Source of the DNA: an uncultured bacterium | Lineage (GTDB): Bacteria > Cyanobacteriota > Vampirovibrionia > Gastranaerophilales > Gastranaerophilaceae | Assembly: GCA_902761735.1 (NCBI GenBank) | Contig: CACWLL010000002.1 | Coordinates: 1 to 64,000, forward strand | Length of the DNA: 64,000 bases | Reading direction: 5' to 3' | Part shown: one piece after another, positions 8,560 to 17,496 of the stretch | Layout of the letters: each line of letters begins with the position of its first letter | How positions within the stretch are numbered: the first letter of the stretch is position 1 | Position numbers and translations under genes: made by a program | The notes under the pieces: generated by a model | What the model was told of the DNA's origin: nothing | What the model saw: the letters and a program-made list of their open reading frames with translations, nothing else | Databases searched by the model: none

Positions 8560-10037
8560 TTTTATCTTGTAATAATTTATATAGTCCGCAAACAGCTAAT
8601 ATATCGGAATATAAGTATAATCAAACAAATTCTGTTTGTGACACATTGAATTTGAATTTGAATAAGCACCGTTCAAATTCTGATGTGAGTTTTGGCGCAA
8701 ATCCGATACAATCTGTAAAAGAGTATTTAAAATATTTAAAAGTACAAAAATATACAATCGGTCTTGTAAACTATATAAGACAACAAAATAATCATGAAAA
8801 CCTTTTCTTCAGAAATATAAGTATGGAGCAATTAGAGGGACTTCAATACGGGATAAAAGTTTTTAAGGGCTTAACAATGAAGGATATTCAATATTTAAGT
8901 GAAAACCTTCATGTTATAGCTGTCAAACGCGGTTGTAATAACATGTGCGGATATTGTTATGCCGATGCAAAACCCTCTAATCGTGAGATGTCTTGGGAAG
9001 ATTTTACAACTATTACGCAAGGTTTTAAAACTTTGAGAAAAAGATTGGGAAATCTTCCTTTATTTGGCGAAAATTTACCGACAAACAATGACCCTATCTT
9101 CCTTACAACAGAAGCTTTTTATGATGCTGATTGTATGAATATAGCAATAAAAAATAAAAGAAACAAATTGTTTGATATGAGAGATATTATAACAGAGATA
9201 TATGAGTCTATGGGACGTAAGTCTTGTTTTGATACATCAGGTTGGAATCCGGAAAATAAAATTATGCAGGATAGAGCCGAACAGTATGCTCAATATTTCT
9301 CAGAGCAGAAAAATATGGATAAACTAAATGCCTTTAATATATCATTTAATCCATTTAATGTTTCATATATTGCGGGTGTAAAAGCTCTTAAAAATGGAGA
9401 TGTTGAAAAATTCCGGAGATTAAAAGACAAATTTACAGACAGAATTGCAAATGCAATATACACATTTACTCCACTTTTAAAATCTGAAAAATTTGGTATT
9501 ATGTCAAGAAGTTTTGGCTTAAACTCTATAAATGCCGATTATTTTGATTTTGCAGCAATGTATGGTCTGGTACACGAGGTTTCTGCAAAACTTGAAAAAT
9601 TATATCAAACGGATTTGAATAAAATACAAAAATTTGTAAAAAAAGAAGAAGATATAAAATTTTATGTTGATATTGCGATACAAAAAATGAGTAACGTTAG
9701 TACAGCATTAAATTCGTCCGGCAGAATGAAACAATTCATGGAAACTTTTGGCATAAAAGATAATATAAAATTGTATGATGATGACGTTAATATGGTATAT
9801 GATAATTTAGTTAAAGAAGGCAGATATCATAGAATTTTATCTCACAGATTAATCGATACTGACGGAAAAGTTTATCATATGAATTATGCAATGTTTTTCC
9901 CTACGGAAATACAGTTGAATATTTCTAATAAAACGCCTGCTCCTACACTTGCAAATTTGAGAGAAAAATGTTTAATTACAAAAGAAATGATAAATAGAAA
10001 AGAAGAACTTCATACCATAAAAGAATTTATTGATTAA
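8547..10037 (+). CDS. Radical SAM protein of unknown substrate
   Basis: The 496-residue protein contains GCNNMCGYCYADAKPSN near residue 133, a CxxxCxxC cluster motif that binds the 4Fe-4S cluster of radical SAM enzymes. The first 50 residues are Asn/Ser-rich and end in VSFGANP, an N-terminal Phe-x-Gly motif also seen in three other proteins here (51708, 57119 and 58563). The central and C-terminal parts are not recognised; I see no extra cysteine cluster of the SPASM type. I favour the ATG at 8547 over 8520, because neither has a clear ribosome site and the start at 8547 gives a normal N-terminus. Substrate and pathway cannot be inferred. Confidence 0.75.
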   Translation: MKVEILSCNNLYSPQTANISEYKYNQTNSVCDTLNLNLNKHRSNSDVSFGANPIQSVKEYLKYLKVQKYTIGLVNYIRQQNNHENLFFRNISMEQLEGLQYGIKVFKGLTMKDIQYLSENLHVIAVKRGCNNMCGYCYADAKPSNREMSWEDFTTITQGFKTLRKRLGNLPLFGENLPTNNDPIFLTTEAFYDADCMNIAIKNKRNKLFDMRDIITEIYESMGRKSCFDTSGWNPENKIMQDRAEQYAQYFSEQKNMDKLNAFNISFNPFNVSYIAGVKALKNGDVEKFRRLKDKFTDRIANAIYTFTPLLKSEKFGIMSRSFGLNSINADYFDFAAMYGLVHEVSAKLEKLYQTDLNKIQKFVKKEEDIKFYVDIAIQKMSNVSTALNSSGRMKQFMETFGIKDNIKLYDDDVNMVYDNLVKEGRYHRILSHRLIDTDGKVYHMNYAMFFPTEIQLNISNKTPAPTLANLREKCLITKEMINRKEELHTIKEFID

Positions 10038-10566
10038 TATTATAAGTAAGAAACGTTAATGTTTTATCCCCGTATTGTTTTTGTTTAATAACTTTCCATC
10101 CGATAAAATCTACGTCTTTAACATGTTCTAAAATGACAATACCTTTTGAGATATTTTTTATTACGCCCAATGCTTGTTCATAAACACCGGAATAATATGG
10201 CGGATCAATATAAATTACATCAAATTTTTCATTTAAAAGAGATACCGTTTTTATGCTGTCCCCTTTTAAAAGTTTAATTTTATATTCATCGGATTTAAGG
10301 TATTTTTGAAAGTTATTTTTTATAACCGTAAAAACTTTCGGATGTTTTTCTATTGCAACAGCATTGATAAAGCCTCTTGAAATAGCTTCTAAGGTCATTA
10401 TACCGGAACCTGCAAACATATCAAGAAAACTTGCACCCTTAAAATCTATAAGAGCCTGTAAAGTATTAAAAACACTCATTCTGACTTTCGATAAAGTCGG
10501 ACGGGTGAGGTTCTCATCCGGTGCGGTAATTTTTTGACCTTTAAATTTGCCTGCAGTTATATTCAT
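10027..10566 (-). CDS. rsmD: 16S rRNA (guanine966-N2)-methyltransferase RsmD
   Basis: This 179-residue SAM-dependent methyltransferase has N-terminal NITAGKFKGQKITAP followed by TRPTLSKVRMSVFN, both typical of RsmD. The SAM-binding segment is FLDMFAGSGIMTLEAISRG and the catalytic motif IV is VIYIDPPYYSG. It methylates G966 of 16S rRNA in the 30S subunit. Its 3' end overlaps that of the convergent radical SAM gene by 11 bases. It is divergent from fixC. Confidence 0.93.
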   Translation of the reverse strand: MNITAGKFKGQKITAPDENLTRPTLSKVRMSVFNTLQALIDFKGASFLDMFAGSGIMTLEAISRGFINAVAIEKHPKVFTVIKNNFQKYLKSDEYKIKLLKGDSIKTVSLLNEKFDVIYIDPPYYSGVYEQALGVIKNISKGIVILEHVKDVDFIGWKVIKQKQYGDKTLTFLTYNINQ

Positions 10567-10647
10567 ATTAACTATTTTACAATGAATAAAAAATATAGTA
10601 TAATTCAGTTTACAAAGCAGACTTTAGCCAACGATACAAAGGAGTTT

Positions 10648-11955
10648 ATGAGCGAAAGAACGAACAAAACAGATGTCATAATAGTGGGCGGCGGGCCGGC
10701 AGGGCTTGCGGCAGCCGTTACTATTGCACGTGCCGGTTATGAAACCGTTGTTATAGAAAGAGGCTCTTTTGCAGGTTCTAAAAATGTATTTGGCGGTGCA
10801 ATTTATACCGATGCTACAAGAGAAATTTTCCCGAATTTTGAACAAACTGCACCTTTAGAAAGAAAAAATATTGAACATAAATTTGCTATATTGGGTGAAG
10901 ATGACAGTACGATAATTTCATACAGAAAAAATCCAAAAGAAGCAATCAGTTATAGTGTAATTCGTGGTAAATTTGACAGATGGATGGCAGAAGAAGCGGA
11001 AAAAGCAGGTGCTGTTATTGTTGAAGAAACGGTTGTGAGAGAACTTATTTTAGAAGGTGAAAAAGTTATAGGTGTCAGAACTGAAATTGAAGATTATTAT
11101 GCTAATATTGTAATCTTAGCTGACGGTGTAAATTCACTTCTTTCAAAACAAATAGGATTTAGAAAAGATATCAAACCTAAAGATGTCGCCTTATCCGTAA
11201 AGGAAGTTATAAAACTTGATAAAAACATTATAAATGACAGATTTTTAATAAATGATGATGAAGGCTGTATATATGAACTTTTTGGCGGTTCAATGTTGTC
11301 TAAACTCGGATTAGGTTTTATATATACAAATAAAGACAGTGTTAGTATAGGTCTGGGAATTACCCTTGATGAATTGAATGGAACAGGGATAAAACCTTAT
11401 GAACTTCTCGATAAAATTAAAGAACATCCGACAATAGCCCCATTAATAAAGGGTGGCGAAACTGTAGAATATTCTGCTCATTTAATTCCGGAAGGCGGTT
11501 ATAAAAAACTTCCGAAACTGTCAGGAGCCGGAGTTATGGTTGCGGGAGATGCCGCAATGCTTGTAAATAATATGCATTGGGAAGGAACAAATCTCGCAAT
11601 GATTAGCGGTAAAATTGCAGGAGAAACCGCTGTTTTTGCTTTGTCTAAAAATGATTTTTCGGAAAAAATACTCGCAAAATATAATAAAGAATTAGAAAAA
11701 TCATTCATAATGAAAGATTTATATACATATAGAAACTTGATGGATGTAATGCATGATAAAAAATCTGTATTTATGGATTTTTATTTCAAAAAAATAAATG
11801 CTTTTTTTGAAATGTTTACATCAGTCAACGGGATTCCTAAACGTCAATTATATAGGACATTTATATTTGATTTTCTAAAAGAACGTGGTATTTGCGGTTT
11901 ATTATCCGACGGATGGAGTGTATTAAAATTAATATGGAGTATATTGATAAAATGA
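10648..11955 (+). CDS. fixC: FixC-like flavoprotein: quinone oxidoreductase
   Basis: The 435-residue flavoprotein begins with the FAD-binding motif VIIVGGGPAGLAAA. A second FAD motif, VMVAGDAAMLVNNMHWEGTN, is characteristic of the ETF:quinone oxidoreductase/FixC family. FixC accepts electrons from the FixAB electron-transfer flavoprotein and passes them to quinone, in bifurcating complexes together with ferredoxin reduction. The ATG at 10648 is preceded by AAAGGAG with only three bases of spacing, but it is the only start compatible with the FAD motif position. The ferredoxin gene fixX overlaps its stop codon. No fixA or fixB is present in the window. Confidence 0.9.
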   Translation: MSERTNKTDVIIVGGGPAGLAAAVTIARAGYETVVIERGSFAGSKNVFGGAIYTDATREIFPNFEQTAPLERKNIEHKFAILGEDDSTIISYRKNPKEAISYSVIRGKFDRWMAEEAEKAGAVIVEETVVRELILEGEKVIGVRTEIEDYYANIVILADGVNSLLSKQIGFRKDIKPKDVALSVKEVIKLDKNIINDRFLINDDEGCIYELFGGSMLSKLGLGFIYTNKDSVSIGLGITLDELNGTGIKPYELLDKIKEHPTIAPLIKGGETVEYSAHLIPEGGYKKLPKLSGAGVMVAGDAAMLVNNMHWEGTNLAMISGKIAGETAVFALSKNDFSEKILAKYNKELEKSFIMKDLYTYRNLMDVMHDKKSVFMDFYFKKINAFFEMFTSVNGIPKRQLYRTFIFDFLKERGICGLLSDGWSVLKLIWSILIK

Positions 11956-12227
11956 ATTTAGATAATAAGCTTTCTACATTAAAATATACACCGGATACGG
12001 ATTCGCATTTAAAACCCGTACAAGAGGATTGCGTAAAATGTAAAAATCGTCCTTGTATAAACACTTGTCCTGCCGGAGTATATGAATGGTTAGAGAGTGA
12101 AAATAGACTTTTGGTTAAGTATGAAAATTGCCTTGAGTGCGGAGCTTGTCGTATTATGTGCGAAAAAAATTCACTCAAATGGGAATATCCAAAAGGAACA
12201 AAGGGCGTAACATTTAAAAAAGGATAG
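11952..12227 (+). CDS. fixX: FixX ferredoxin-like protein
   Basis: The 91-residue protein has two cysteine clusters, CVKCKNRPCINTCPAG and CLECGACRIMC. The second is a full CxxCxxCxxxC iron-sulfur motif. This pattern and the C-terminal WEYPKGTKGVTFKKG match FixX partners of FixC. I chose the ATG at 11952 because it overlaps the fixC stop in an ATGA arrangement, showing coupling; an in-frame ATG at 11934 is an alternative. It would shuttle electrons at the membrane-bound FixC. Confidence 0.9.
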   Translation: MNLDNKLSTLKYTPDTDSHLKPVQEDCVKCKNRPCINTCPAGVYEWLESENRLLVKYENCLECGACRIMCEKNSLKWEYPKGTKGVTFKKG

Positions 12228-12254
12228 TATTAATCAGTATAAGGAGAAAGAAGT

Positions 12255-12623
12255 ATGAAAGAACAGTACACAAATCAACACAGACGTTGGTATGACAAAG
12301 ATCCGGTATTATCTCAAGCTATGGAAACTTTGGAGCACAGTAATGATGAAACTCAAATTAAAGTAGCTTTAAATTTGATTAAAATTATCATTGAACACAA
12401 CATTGAAGATGAACAATTTGAAGCGGTAGAAGATATTATTAATGCTGTTGGTTCAGGTTTGGATGAAAACAGAAAAGGTCGTTGGTACGATATAGATTCA
12501 ACCGTCAGAACAGCAATGAATATGCTTCAAAATTGTCCGGAAGCAACTCAAAGAATAATTGCAAAAGAGATGGCAAAAATGGTTGTTGATAAAATTAAAA
12601 CAGAAGAAGATGATGAAGAATAA
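12255..12623 (+). CDS. Hypothetical acidic protein with duplicated RWYD motif
   Basis: This 122-residue protein has an internal duplication: RRWYDKDPVLSQAMETLEH near residue 11 and GRWYDIDSTVRTAMNMLQN near residue 74. Each half seems to be a small helical unit with Arg-Trp-Tyr-Asp at its start. The C-terminus is strongly acidic (TEEDDEE). A good AAGGAG ribosome site precedes the ATG and a strong terminator follows, so it is a real, probably separately expressed gene. I do not recognise a family. It follows fixX by 27 bases and may share its transcript. Confidence 0.7.
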   Translation: MKEQYTNQHRRWYDKDPVLSQAMETLEHSNDETQIKVALNLIKIIIEHNIEDEQFEAVEDIINAVGSGLDENRKGRWYDIDSTVRTAMNMLQNCPEATQRIIAKEMAKMVVDKIKTEEDDEE

Positions 12624-12625
12624 AT

Positions 12626-12657
12626 AAAAAGGGGACATTTAATTGTCCCCCTTTTTT
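12626..12657 (+). terminator. Rho-independent terminator
   Basis: GGGGACA (12631-12637) pairs with TGTCCCC (12644-12650), with flanking A and T tracts that extend the stem and supply the U-run. It ends the fixC-fixX-12255 transcription unit and, because the flanks are A/T symmetric, may also stop the convergent 12668-13282 gene. Confidence 0.9.
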
Positions 12658-12667
12658 CATTACTTTT

Positions 12668-13282
12668 TTATTTATTATCAGCTTCTTTTAATGCTCCGTT
12701 GATTCTGTTATAAATTGTATAAATTAATAATAACGATAAAACCCCTGTAAAAATATTTATATGAATTTGTGGCAGTGGATAAAATACCAAAACAATTGCA
12801 AGAACACTTAACCAAAAAGCTCTGTCACTTTTACCCATAGGTCCGTCATAATGCCTTGATGCTCCAATCTGTACCCCCATTATTCCAACGGTTTCACTTA
12901 TTAGTGTTAAAATCGTAAATAAGAAAATCAACTTGAAACAACAACCGCAAACATATAAAAGCGGTACATATATAACTATATCCGATAAAATATCTCCCAA
13001 TTCGTTGTAAATCGCACCGATATTTGTTTTTTGATTGTGTTCTCTTGCGATTACACCATCTATATTGTTCAATGCCATACGAATAAATAATGCGATAGGC
13101 AATGCCCAATAAGCGCAAGCATACTTTGGTGCAAAATAATATATAAATACCCCAATCGCTATTGATAAAATAAATGCTGAAATTGTAACCATATTAGCGG
13201 TAATACCGATTTTTACCATTATATTAACAATCGGTCGCAAAATATCCGAAAATTTGCTTTTTAATTGATAAACTGAAATCAT
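12668..13282 (-). CDS. CDP-alcohol phosphatidyltransferase (YnjF-like)
   Basis: The 204-residue membrane protein carries the family active site as DGVIAREHNQKTNIG followed by NELGDILSD. Compared with the canonical DGxxARx8GxxxDxxxD, the third acidic position is Asn, as I recall for the YnjF subgroup, while the final catalytic Asp is present. It should transfer a phosphatidyl group from CDP-diacylglycerol to an alcohol at the inner membrane. It is followed by the acyltransferase and CdsA genes in the order of transcription cdsA, plsC, this gene, giving a small phospholipid operon. The acceptor alcohol is not evident. Confidence 0.85.
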   Translation of the reverse strand: MISVYQLKSKFSDILRPIVNIMVKIGITANMVTISAFILSIAIGVFIYYFAPKYACAYWALPIALFIRMALNNIDGVIAREHNQKTNIGAIYNELGDILSDIVIYVPLLYVCGCCFKLIFLFTILTLISETVGIMGVQIGASRHYDGPMGKSDRAFWLSVLAIVLVFYPLPQIHINIFTGVLSLLLIYTIYNRINGALKEADNK

Positions 13283-13297
13283 TATTTATTCTCCTTA

Positions 13298-13954
13298 TTA
13301 TAATTCTTCTTTTCTCTTGTGTTCTTCTTTTAATTTTTCAACCTCAGTTTTAATCCTTTCGGTAAAAACTTTTGTTGGAGTATCATCATAATATATCGGT
13401 TTTGATATATAAATATCAGCAATAAAAGGAACGCCTAATATCGTACCCTTTGGAAGAATCCTGTCGGGTCCGTTTATATATATCGGAACAACCGGAACGG
13501 ACGGATTCATTTTTGCAATATGAGCAACACCCGATTTAAAACTTTTTATTTGATTATCTTCTCCGCGAGTTCCCTCAGGGTAGATTATTATTGATTCTCC
13601 CCCTTTCAAAGCATTATTTATATCTTTAAATAATTCTTCTTCAGATGCTTTTTTGACTTTTCTTGATAAGGGAATAATGCCTATTAGTGTTTTAAAAATA
13701 AAAGCTTTTAACTTTGTATTACAGAAATAATCTGCTGCTGCAACCGGATGAATTTTCAATATTTGATGACAATTAAAAAGGCATAACAGCAACAAAGTAT
13801 CGACATGGCTGTTATGGTTTGCGACAAGAATAGACGGTTGTTTTGCAATTTTATGCAAATATTCGGCACCCGTCACATTTACCCCGAGAACGAGATAAAT
13901 AAATGGTTTAATAATAAATAAGAAAAATATGTATCTTAAAAATTTTCCAAACAT
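13298..13954 (-). CDS. plsC: 1-acyl-sn-glycerol-3-phosphate acyltransferase (PlsC family)
   Basis: The 218-residue protein has an N-terminal membrane anchor followed by the acyltransferase motifs VANHNSHVDTLLLL (HxxxxD) and IIYPEGTRG. It makes phosphatidic acid from lysophosphatidic acid, the substrate of the adjacent CdsA. I chose the ATG at 13954 because it has GAGGT upstream at 13961-13966; the longer start at 13975 overlaps cdsA and lacks a ribosome site. The gene begins four bases after the cdsA stop. Confidence 0.9.
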   Translation of the reverse strand: MFGKFLRYIFFLFIIKPFIYLVLGVNVTGAEYLHKIAKQPSILVANHNSHVDTLLLLCLFNCHQILKIHPVAAADYFCNTKLKAFIFKTLIGIIPLSRKVKKASEEELFKDINNALKGGESIIIYPEGTRGEDNQIKSFKSGVAHIAKMNPSVPVVPIYINGPDRILPKGTILGVPFIADIYISKPIYYDDTPTKVFTERIKTEVEKLKEEHKRKEEL

Positions 13955-13958
13955 TGAG

Positions 13959-14912
13959 CTACCTCGGAATAACAATGGTATTTATATAGGCTACATAATG
14001 ATAAAACAATGGAGCCGTAAATATAAGGCTGTCCAACCTGTCTAAAATGCCTCCATGTCCGGGAATTAGAGAGCTTGTATCCTTTACTCCCATATCTCTT
14101 TTAACCGCTGACATTGTTACATCTCCGAAAAATCCGGCTATTGCTAACGCAGCGCCTGCAAATAAGGATTGTTTTAATGTTAACGGTGTCAGATGCGGAG
14201 CCATTAATGCTGAAATAATGGTTGAAAAAACTACTCCGCCGATAAAACCTTCCCAGGTTTTATTTGGACTGACTTTAGGAATAATTTTGTGTTTCCCGAA
14301 TGCTTTTCCACAAAACATTTGCATAAAATCATTCAACACCGTAAATATCAAAATAAATGCTAATAAACCAACTCCACCTGCTACAGGATTATATTCAAAA
14401 GGAATAATCAAAATTAAACCCAAATACCCGATTGCATATACAGTTGTCATTAATCCCCATTGCATGACTGCTAACGATTTTAAAAATCCGTCGGTATTTC
14501 CTGCCACAACCATTCTTATTGCCATAATTAAGAACATATACAAAGGTATAAATAAATAGAACATTGTTACCCAATGGGTGTATATAAAATAGGCTTGTAC
14601 CGGAATAGATAAATATGCCCACAGCAAAACTTTTCTATCAGTTTTTCGAGTCGGAATAAGCGATAAAAATTCTTTTAAGCATAAATAGCTTATAAGCATT
14701 ATCGCACCGAAAGCTATATACATATTTGATGTAAAACCGAGCGTAAAAAATATTACAATAAATAAAAACGAACGAGCTCTGATTAAATAATTCTCTACAT
14801 CTTTATGAAAAAAATATTTGATAATATTCAACGACCCCATTGCAGCAATCATTACCGCAAAAACAATTGCAATCGTTATTTTTACGCTGTGCGTAACTAT
14901 AAGATGCTCCAC
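13959..14912 (-). CDS. cdsA: Phosphatidate cytidylyltransferase CdsA
   Basis: The 317-residue polytopic membrane protein has about eight hydrophobic segments. The C-terminal signature is SLIPGHGGILDRLDSLIFTA, the CDP-diacylglycerol synthase pattern, preceded by KVSPNKTWEGFIGG. It forms CDP-diacylglycerol from phosphatidate and CTP. It heads the operon cdsA-plsC-CDP-alcohol transferase. The region 14913-15015 is a divergent promoter region shared with the secreted hypothetical at 15016. Confidence 0.95.
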   Translation of the reverse strand: MEHLIVTHSVKITIAIVFAVMIAAMGSLNIIKYFFHKDVENYLIRARSFLFIVIFFTLGFTSNMYIAFGAIMLISYLCLKEFLSLIPTRKTDRKVLLWAYLSIPVQAYFIYTHWVTMFYLFIPLYMFLIMAIRMVVAGNTDGFLKSLAVMQWGLMTTVYAIGYLGLILIIPFEYNPVAGGVGLLAFILIFTVLNDFMQMFCGKAFGKHKIIPKVSPNKTWEGFIGGVVFSTIISALMAPHLTPLTLKQSLFAGAALAIAGFFGDVTMSAVKRDMGVKDTSSLIPGHGGILDRLDSLIFTAPLFYHYVAYINTIVIPR

Positions 14913-15015
14913 TATTCTTATCTCCTTTTCTTTTATAGTAAGGGATTACGCTGCTTATGTAATCATATAATATAATGAAATTTAATGTACTTTATCCTTG
15001 TGCTAAAATTTAGTT

Positions 15016-15390
15016 ATGAAAAGATTTTTCAAAATATTTTTTATATTTTTGTATATGATATTTTCACTCGGTGTTAACAGTTGTAACGCTGTTGGGAATA
15101 TAAAGGAAAATATTGCTCCGTATATTTCTAAACAAACAAGTGAAAATAGTATTATATTTGATATAAGTTATTACAGAGAATCCGCTGTTGTTTCAACAAA
15201 TCATAACAACTACGAATTATATGCTCTAAAATCCTCTGCGAATGACGGTTGTTGTATTTTTGAAAACGGTCTTTTAAATAATACTTCTGCGACAAAAAAT
15301 TATAAAATTTATAACAACAAATATTTATTAAACAAATCTCATAATATATCTCCAAACTTAAAAAATGAGATTTGTATCCGCGCTCCTTAA
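15016..15390 (+). CDS. Small secreted hypothetical protein
   Basis: The 124-residue protein starts with a Lys-Arg pair and a hydrophobic stretch (FFKIFFIFLYMIFSLGVNS), a typical signal peptide ending near residue 25. The mature part is Asn- and Ser-rich, with two adjacent cysteines (GCCIF) and no known domain. The Cys in VNSC is not a good lipobox because of the Asn at -2. It is divergent from cdsA. No function is suggested. Confidence 0.6.
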   Translation: MKRFFKIFFIFLYMIFSLGVNSCNAVGNIKENIAPYISKQTSENSIIFDISYYRESAVVSTNHNNYELYALKSSANDGCCIFENGLLNNTSATKNYKIYNNKYLLNKSHNISPNLKNEICIRAP

Positions 15391-15486
15391 AGATATTTTT
15401 TAATATCTTTTACTTAATATTAATTGCTTAAATTACATTTAAGTAAGTATTGGTTTGCTGAAAATTTGAATGAGGAGAATAATAGA

Positions 15487-15618
15487 ATGACAAATAATAA
15501 TTCTAATAATAAAAATAATAATATAAGTGAAGATAAATATTCCGGTTTGCTCGGAGTGTTAATATTTACGATATTTATGATTGTTGCAATGGTTGTATTA
15601 ATGCACTTTAAACCATAA
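15487..15618 (+). CDS. Small single-pass membrane protein
   Basis: This 43-residue protein has an Asn-rich N-terminus (MTNNNSNNKNNN) and one membrane helix (GLLGVLIFTIFMIVAMVVLM) ending in HFKP. The start at 15487 is supported by GAGGAG eight bases upstream; the frame continues upstream to 15424 without a ribosome site. A hairpin terminator follows. It resembles small membrane proteins often attached to complexes, but no partner is evident. Confidence 0.65.
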   Translation: MTNNNSNNKNNNISEDKYSGLLGVLIFTIFMIVAMVVLMHFKP

Positions 15619-15640
15619 TTTGCAACAATTTAAATTACTT

Positions 15641-15671
15641 AAAGGATAGATTTTAAATCTATCCTTTATTT
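15641..15671. terminator. Bidirectional terminator
   Basis: AAAGGATAGATTT (15641-15653) and AAATCTATCCTTT (15655-15667) form a long stem followed by T-rich sequence, with an A-rich flank on the other side. It lies between two convergent genes and would end both, overlapping the last codons of the minus-strand gene at 15666. Confidence 0.85.
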
Positions 15672-16889
15672 TAGTAAGTTTTCCCAATCTTTTGAAAGTT
15701 TTTGAATAATATTTTTTGTTTCTGCTTTGCCTAATAAAATATTTTGTACCGCAGAATTTATCAAATTATTCACGTCTTTTTGATTTCTTGAAGATTTTAA
15801 TACCGGTTCAACTTTATTTAACTGCTTTGCACTTATTACTCTCGCTTTTGCCATTAAATCATCCTGAGCATATCGAGTATAAAAAGCATTATTCAGAGTT
15901 TCTTTATTTACTGCGATTATGTTTGTAAGTTTTGCAAGTTCCAATTGATTTTTGTTATTTGTCAAAAATAGTGCAAATTTTATCGCTTCGTCCTTATGTT
16001 TTGCCCGTTGCGGAATTACAAAATTCATTAAAGAAAAATCATTTTGACCCAAATCTCCTTTAATTTGAGGAGCAATATCCGTATGTGCATACGTTGATGG
16101 TGCATTTTCTTTTATCATATTCAAAAAATTTGCACCCGCCTGAAACAAAACAATGTTTTCTGACATATATTTTTCTAACGCTTCACGGTGAGTTTGGGTA
16201 ATTGATTCTTTTGGTATGAGATTTTTGGAATATAAATTTTTAAATAACTCAAATACATATTCGGATTTTTTTGATGCAATATTTTTCGGAGAATTAATGC
16301 CGTATTTATTTAAAATTTTTAGCATTGTGTCGTTTTCCGTAATATTAGGTAAAAATACGTATGTTCCTGTTTTTGATTTAACAGCAGGGGCAATTTCAGC
16401 AATTTCCTCGTATGTCAGAGGAACTTTAACACCGGCTTTTTGAATTAATGCTTTATTGTAAATCGTAACTGCACTTGTTGCATACCAAGGCAGAGAATAT
16501 AATTTACCGTTATATCTCAGAGAATTAATAATTGCTTGATTATATTGTTTTGCATTATCTTCCGGAATTTCATACAGCGCACCTTTTTGGGCAAGTGTTG
16601 CAGAAAAATCGGGATTTAAGTTTATCAAATCCGGCGGGTTATCACTCAATACTGAAGCCAAAGTTCTTTTTTCACCTTCGGAAAATGGAACATCTATCCA
16701 TTTAATTTTTATCTCAGGATTTTCTTTTTCAAAATCTGAGATTACCCCATTCATATAATCCGAAAAATCATTCATCTGAAGTGTCCAAAAAACAACTTCA
16801 TTACTGTTTTTCAATGAAAAAAATTTTGTCGCAAATATTATGCATACAGTTACTAAAATTAACCCTAAAATAATAAAAACTTTTTTCAT
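15666..16889 (-). CDS. ABC transporter sugar-type solute-binding protein
   Basis: The 407-residue protein has an N-terminal membrane or signal segment (VFIILGLILVTVCIIFATKF) followed by a family-1 extracellular binding fold. Typical segments are VISDFEKENPEIKIKWIDVP, LINLNPDFSATLAQKGALYE and KLYSLPWYATSAVTIYNKAL. Such proteins capture oligosaccharides or glycerol-phosphates for ABC permeases. There is no lipobox cysteine, so it may stay anchored by an uncleaved helix. No permease or ATPase genes lie next to it, so it is an orphan binding protein here. Confidence 0.85.
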   Translation of the reverse strand: MKKVFIILGLILVTVCIIFATKFFSLKNSNEVVFWTLQMNDFSDYMNGVISDFEKENPEIKIKWIDVPFSEGEKRTLASVLSDNPPDLINLNPDFSATLAQKGALYEIPEDNAKQYNQAIINSLRYNGKLYSLPWYATSAVTIYNKALIQKAGVKVPLTYEEIAEIAPAVKSKTGTYVFLPNITENDTMLKILNKYGINSPKNIASKKSEYVFELFKNLYSKNLIPKESITQTHREALEKYMSENIVLFQAGANFLNMIKENAPSTYAHTDIAPQIKGDLGQNDFSLMNFVIPQRAKHKDEAIKFALFLTNNKNQLELAKLTNIIAVNKETLNNAFYTRYAQDDLMAKARVISAKQLNKVEPVLKSSRNQKDVNNLINSAVQNILLGKAETKNIIQKLSKDWENLLK

Positions 16890-16930
16890 AATGTTATTTT
16901 AGCATAAAATTTAAGTGTTTAGCAAAGAGA

Positions 16931-17380
16931 TTAATTCAAAAATAAATATCCTGCATTTAAATAAGTTGCAAACAATATCCATACAAAATACGGTATTAAT
17001 AAAATTCCCGTAAGTTTAAGGACAGAATAAAATTTTATTATGGTTAAAAGTACAAATATATCCATTAAAATCACAATGATTAGTGCCAATCCCATATTTT
17101 GCATTCCGAAAAATACCGGACTCCATAATAAATTTAAAATCAATTGGATAGTAAAAAATACATAACCAGATTTTTTGCCGTATTCTTGTTTGTTAATGTA
17201 TATTATTAGTGCAACCGCAATCATTGAGTATAAAACACCCCATACAGGCGCAAATAACCAATTTGGCGGCGCAAACGGTGGCTGTATTAAATTGTTATAC
17301 CATGTTGAATCGTACATAAAATTATTCTGTAAAAATTTATCCTTGTTTTCAATTACCCGACAAAATATATGTTTGGACAA
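16931..17380 (-). CDS. tspO: TspO/MBR-family membrane protein, first helix not evident
   Basis: The sequence WYNNLIQPPFAPPNWLFAPV and VWGVLYSMIAVALIIYI is the characteristic TspO (tryptophan-rich sensory protein) signature. Four hydrophobic helices follow it. TspO normally has one more helix before this signature; here the upstream residues (CRVIENKDKFLQNNFMYDST) are polar, so helix 1 appears lost or replaced. The frame allows a TTG start at 17380 or an ATG at 17317; neither has a convincing ribosome site. TspO proteins bind porphyrins and sterols in membranes. The ligand here is unknown. Confidence 0.8.
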   Translation of the reverse strand: MSKHIFCRVIENKDKFLQNNFMYDSTWYNNLIQPPFAPPNWLFAPVWGVLYSMIAVALIIYINKQEYGKKSGYVFFTIQLILNLLWSPVFFGMQNMGLALIIVILMDIFVLLTIIKFYSVLKLTGILLIPYFVWILFATYLNAGYLFLN

Positions 17381-17496
17381 TTAAAAAAATACAATCTAAT
17401 TGTTAAATTTTAGTTAATTAAATCGGGTTTTTGAAAAAACAGAGCGATAATATAAATGTTGAAAGTGATAGTTATGAAATACGAAAGGAGAACATC

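Noticed and set aside
14047-14559. Plus-strand frame opposite cdsA
   Set aside because: It lies wholly inside the well-supported cdsA on the other strand and has no motif.
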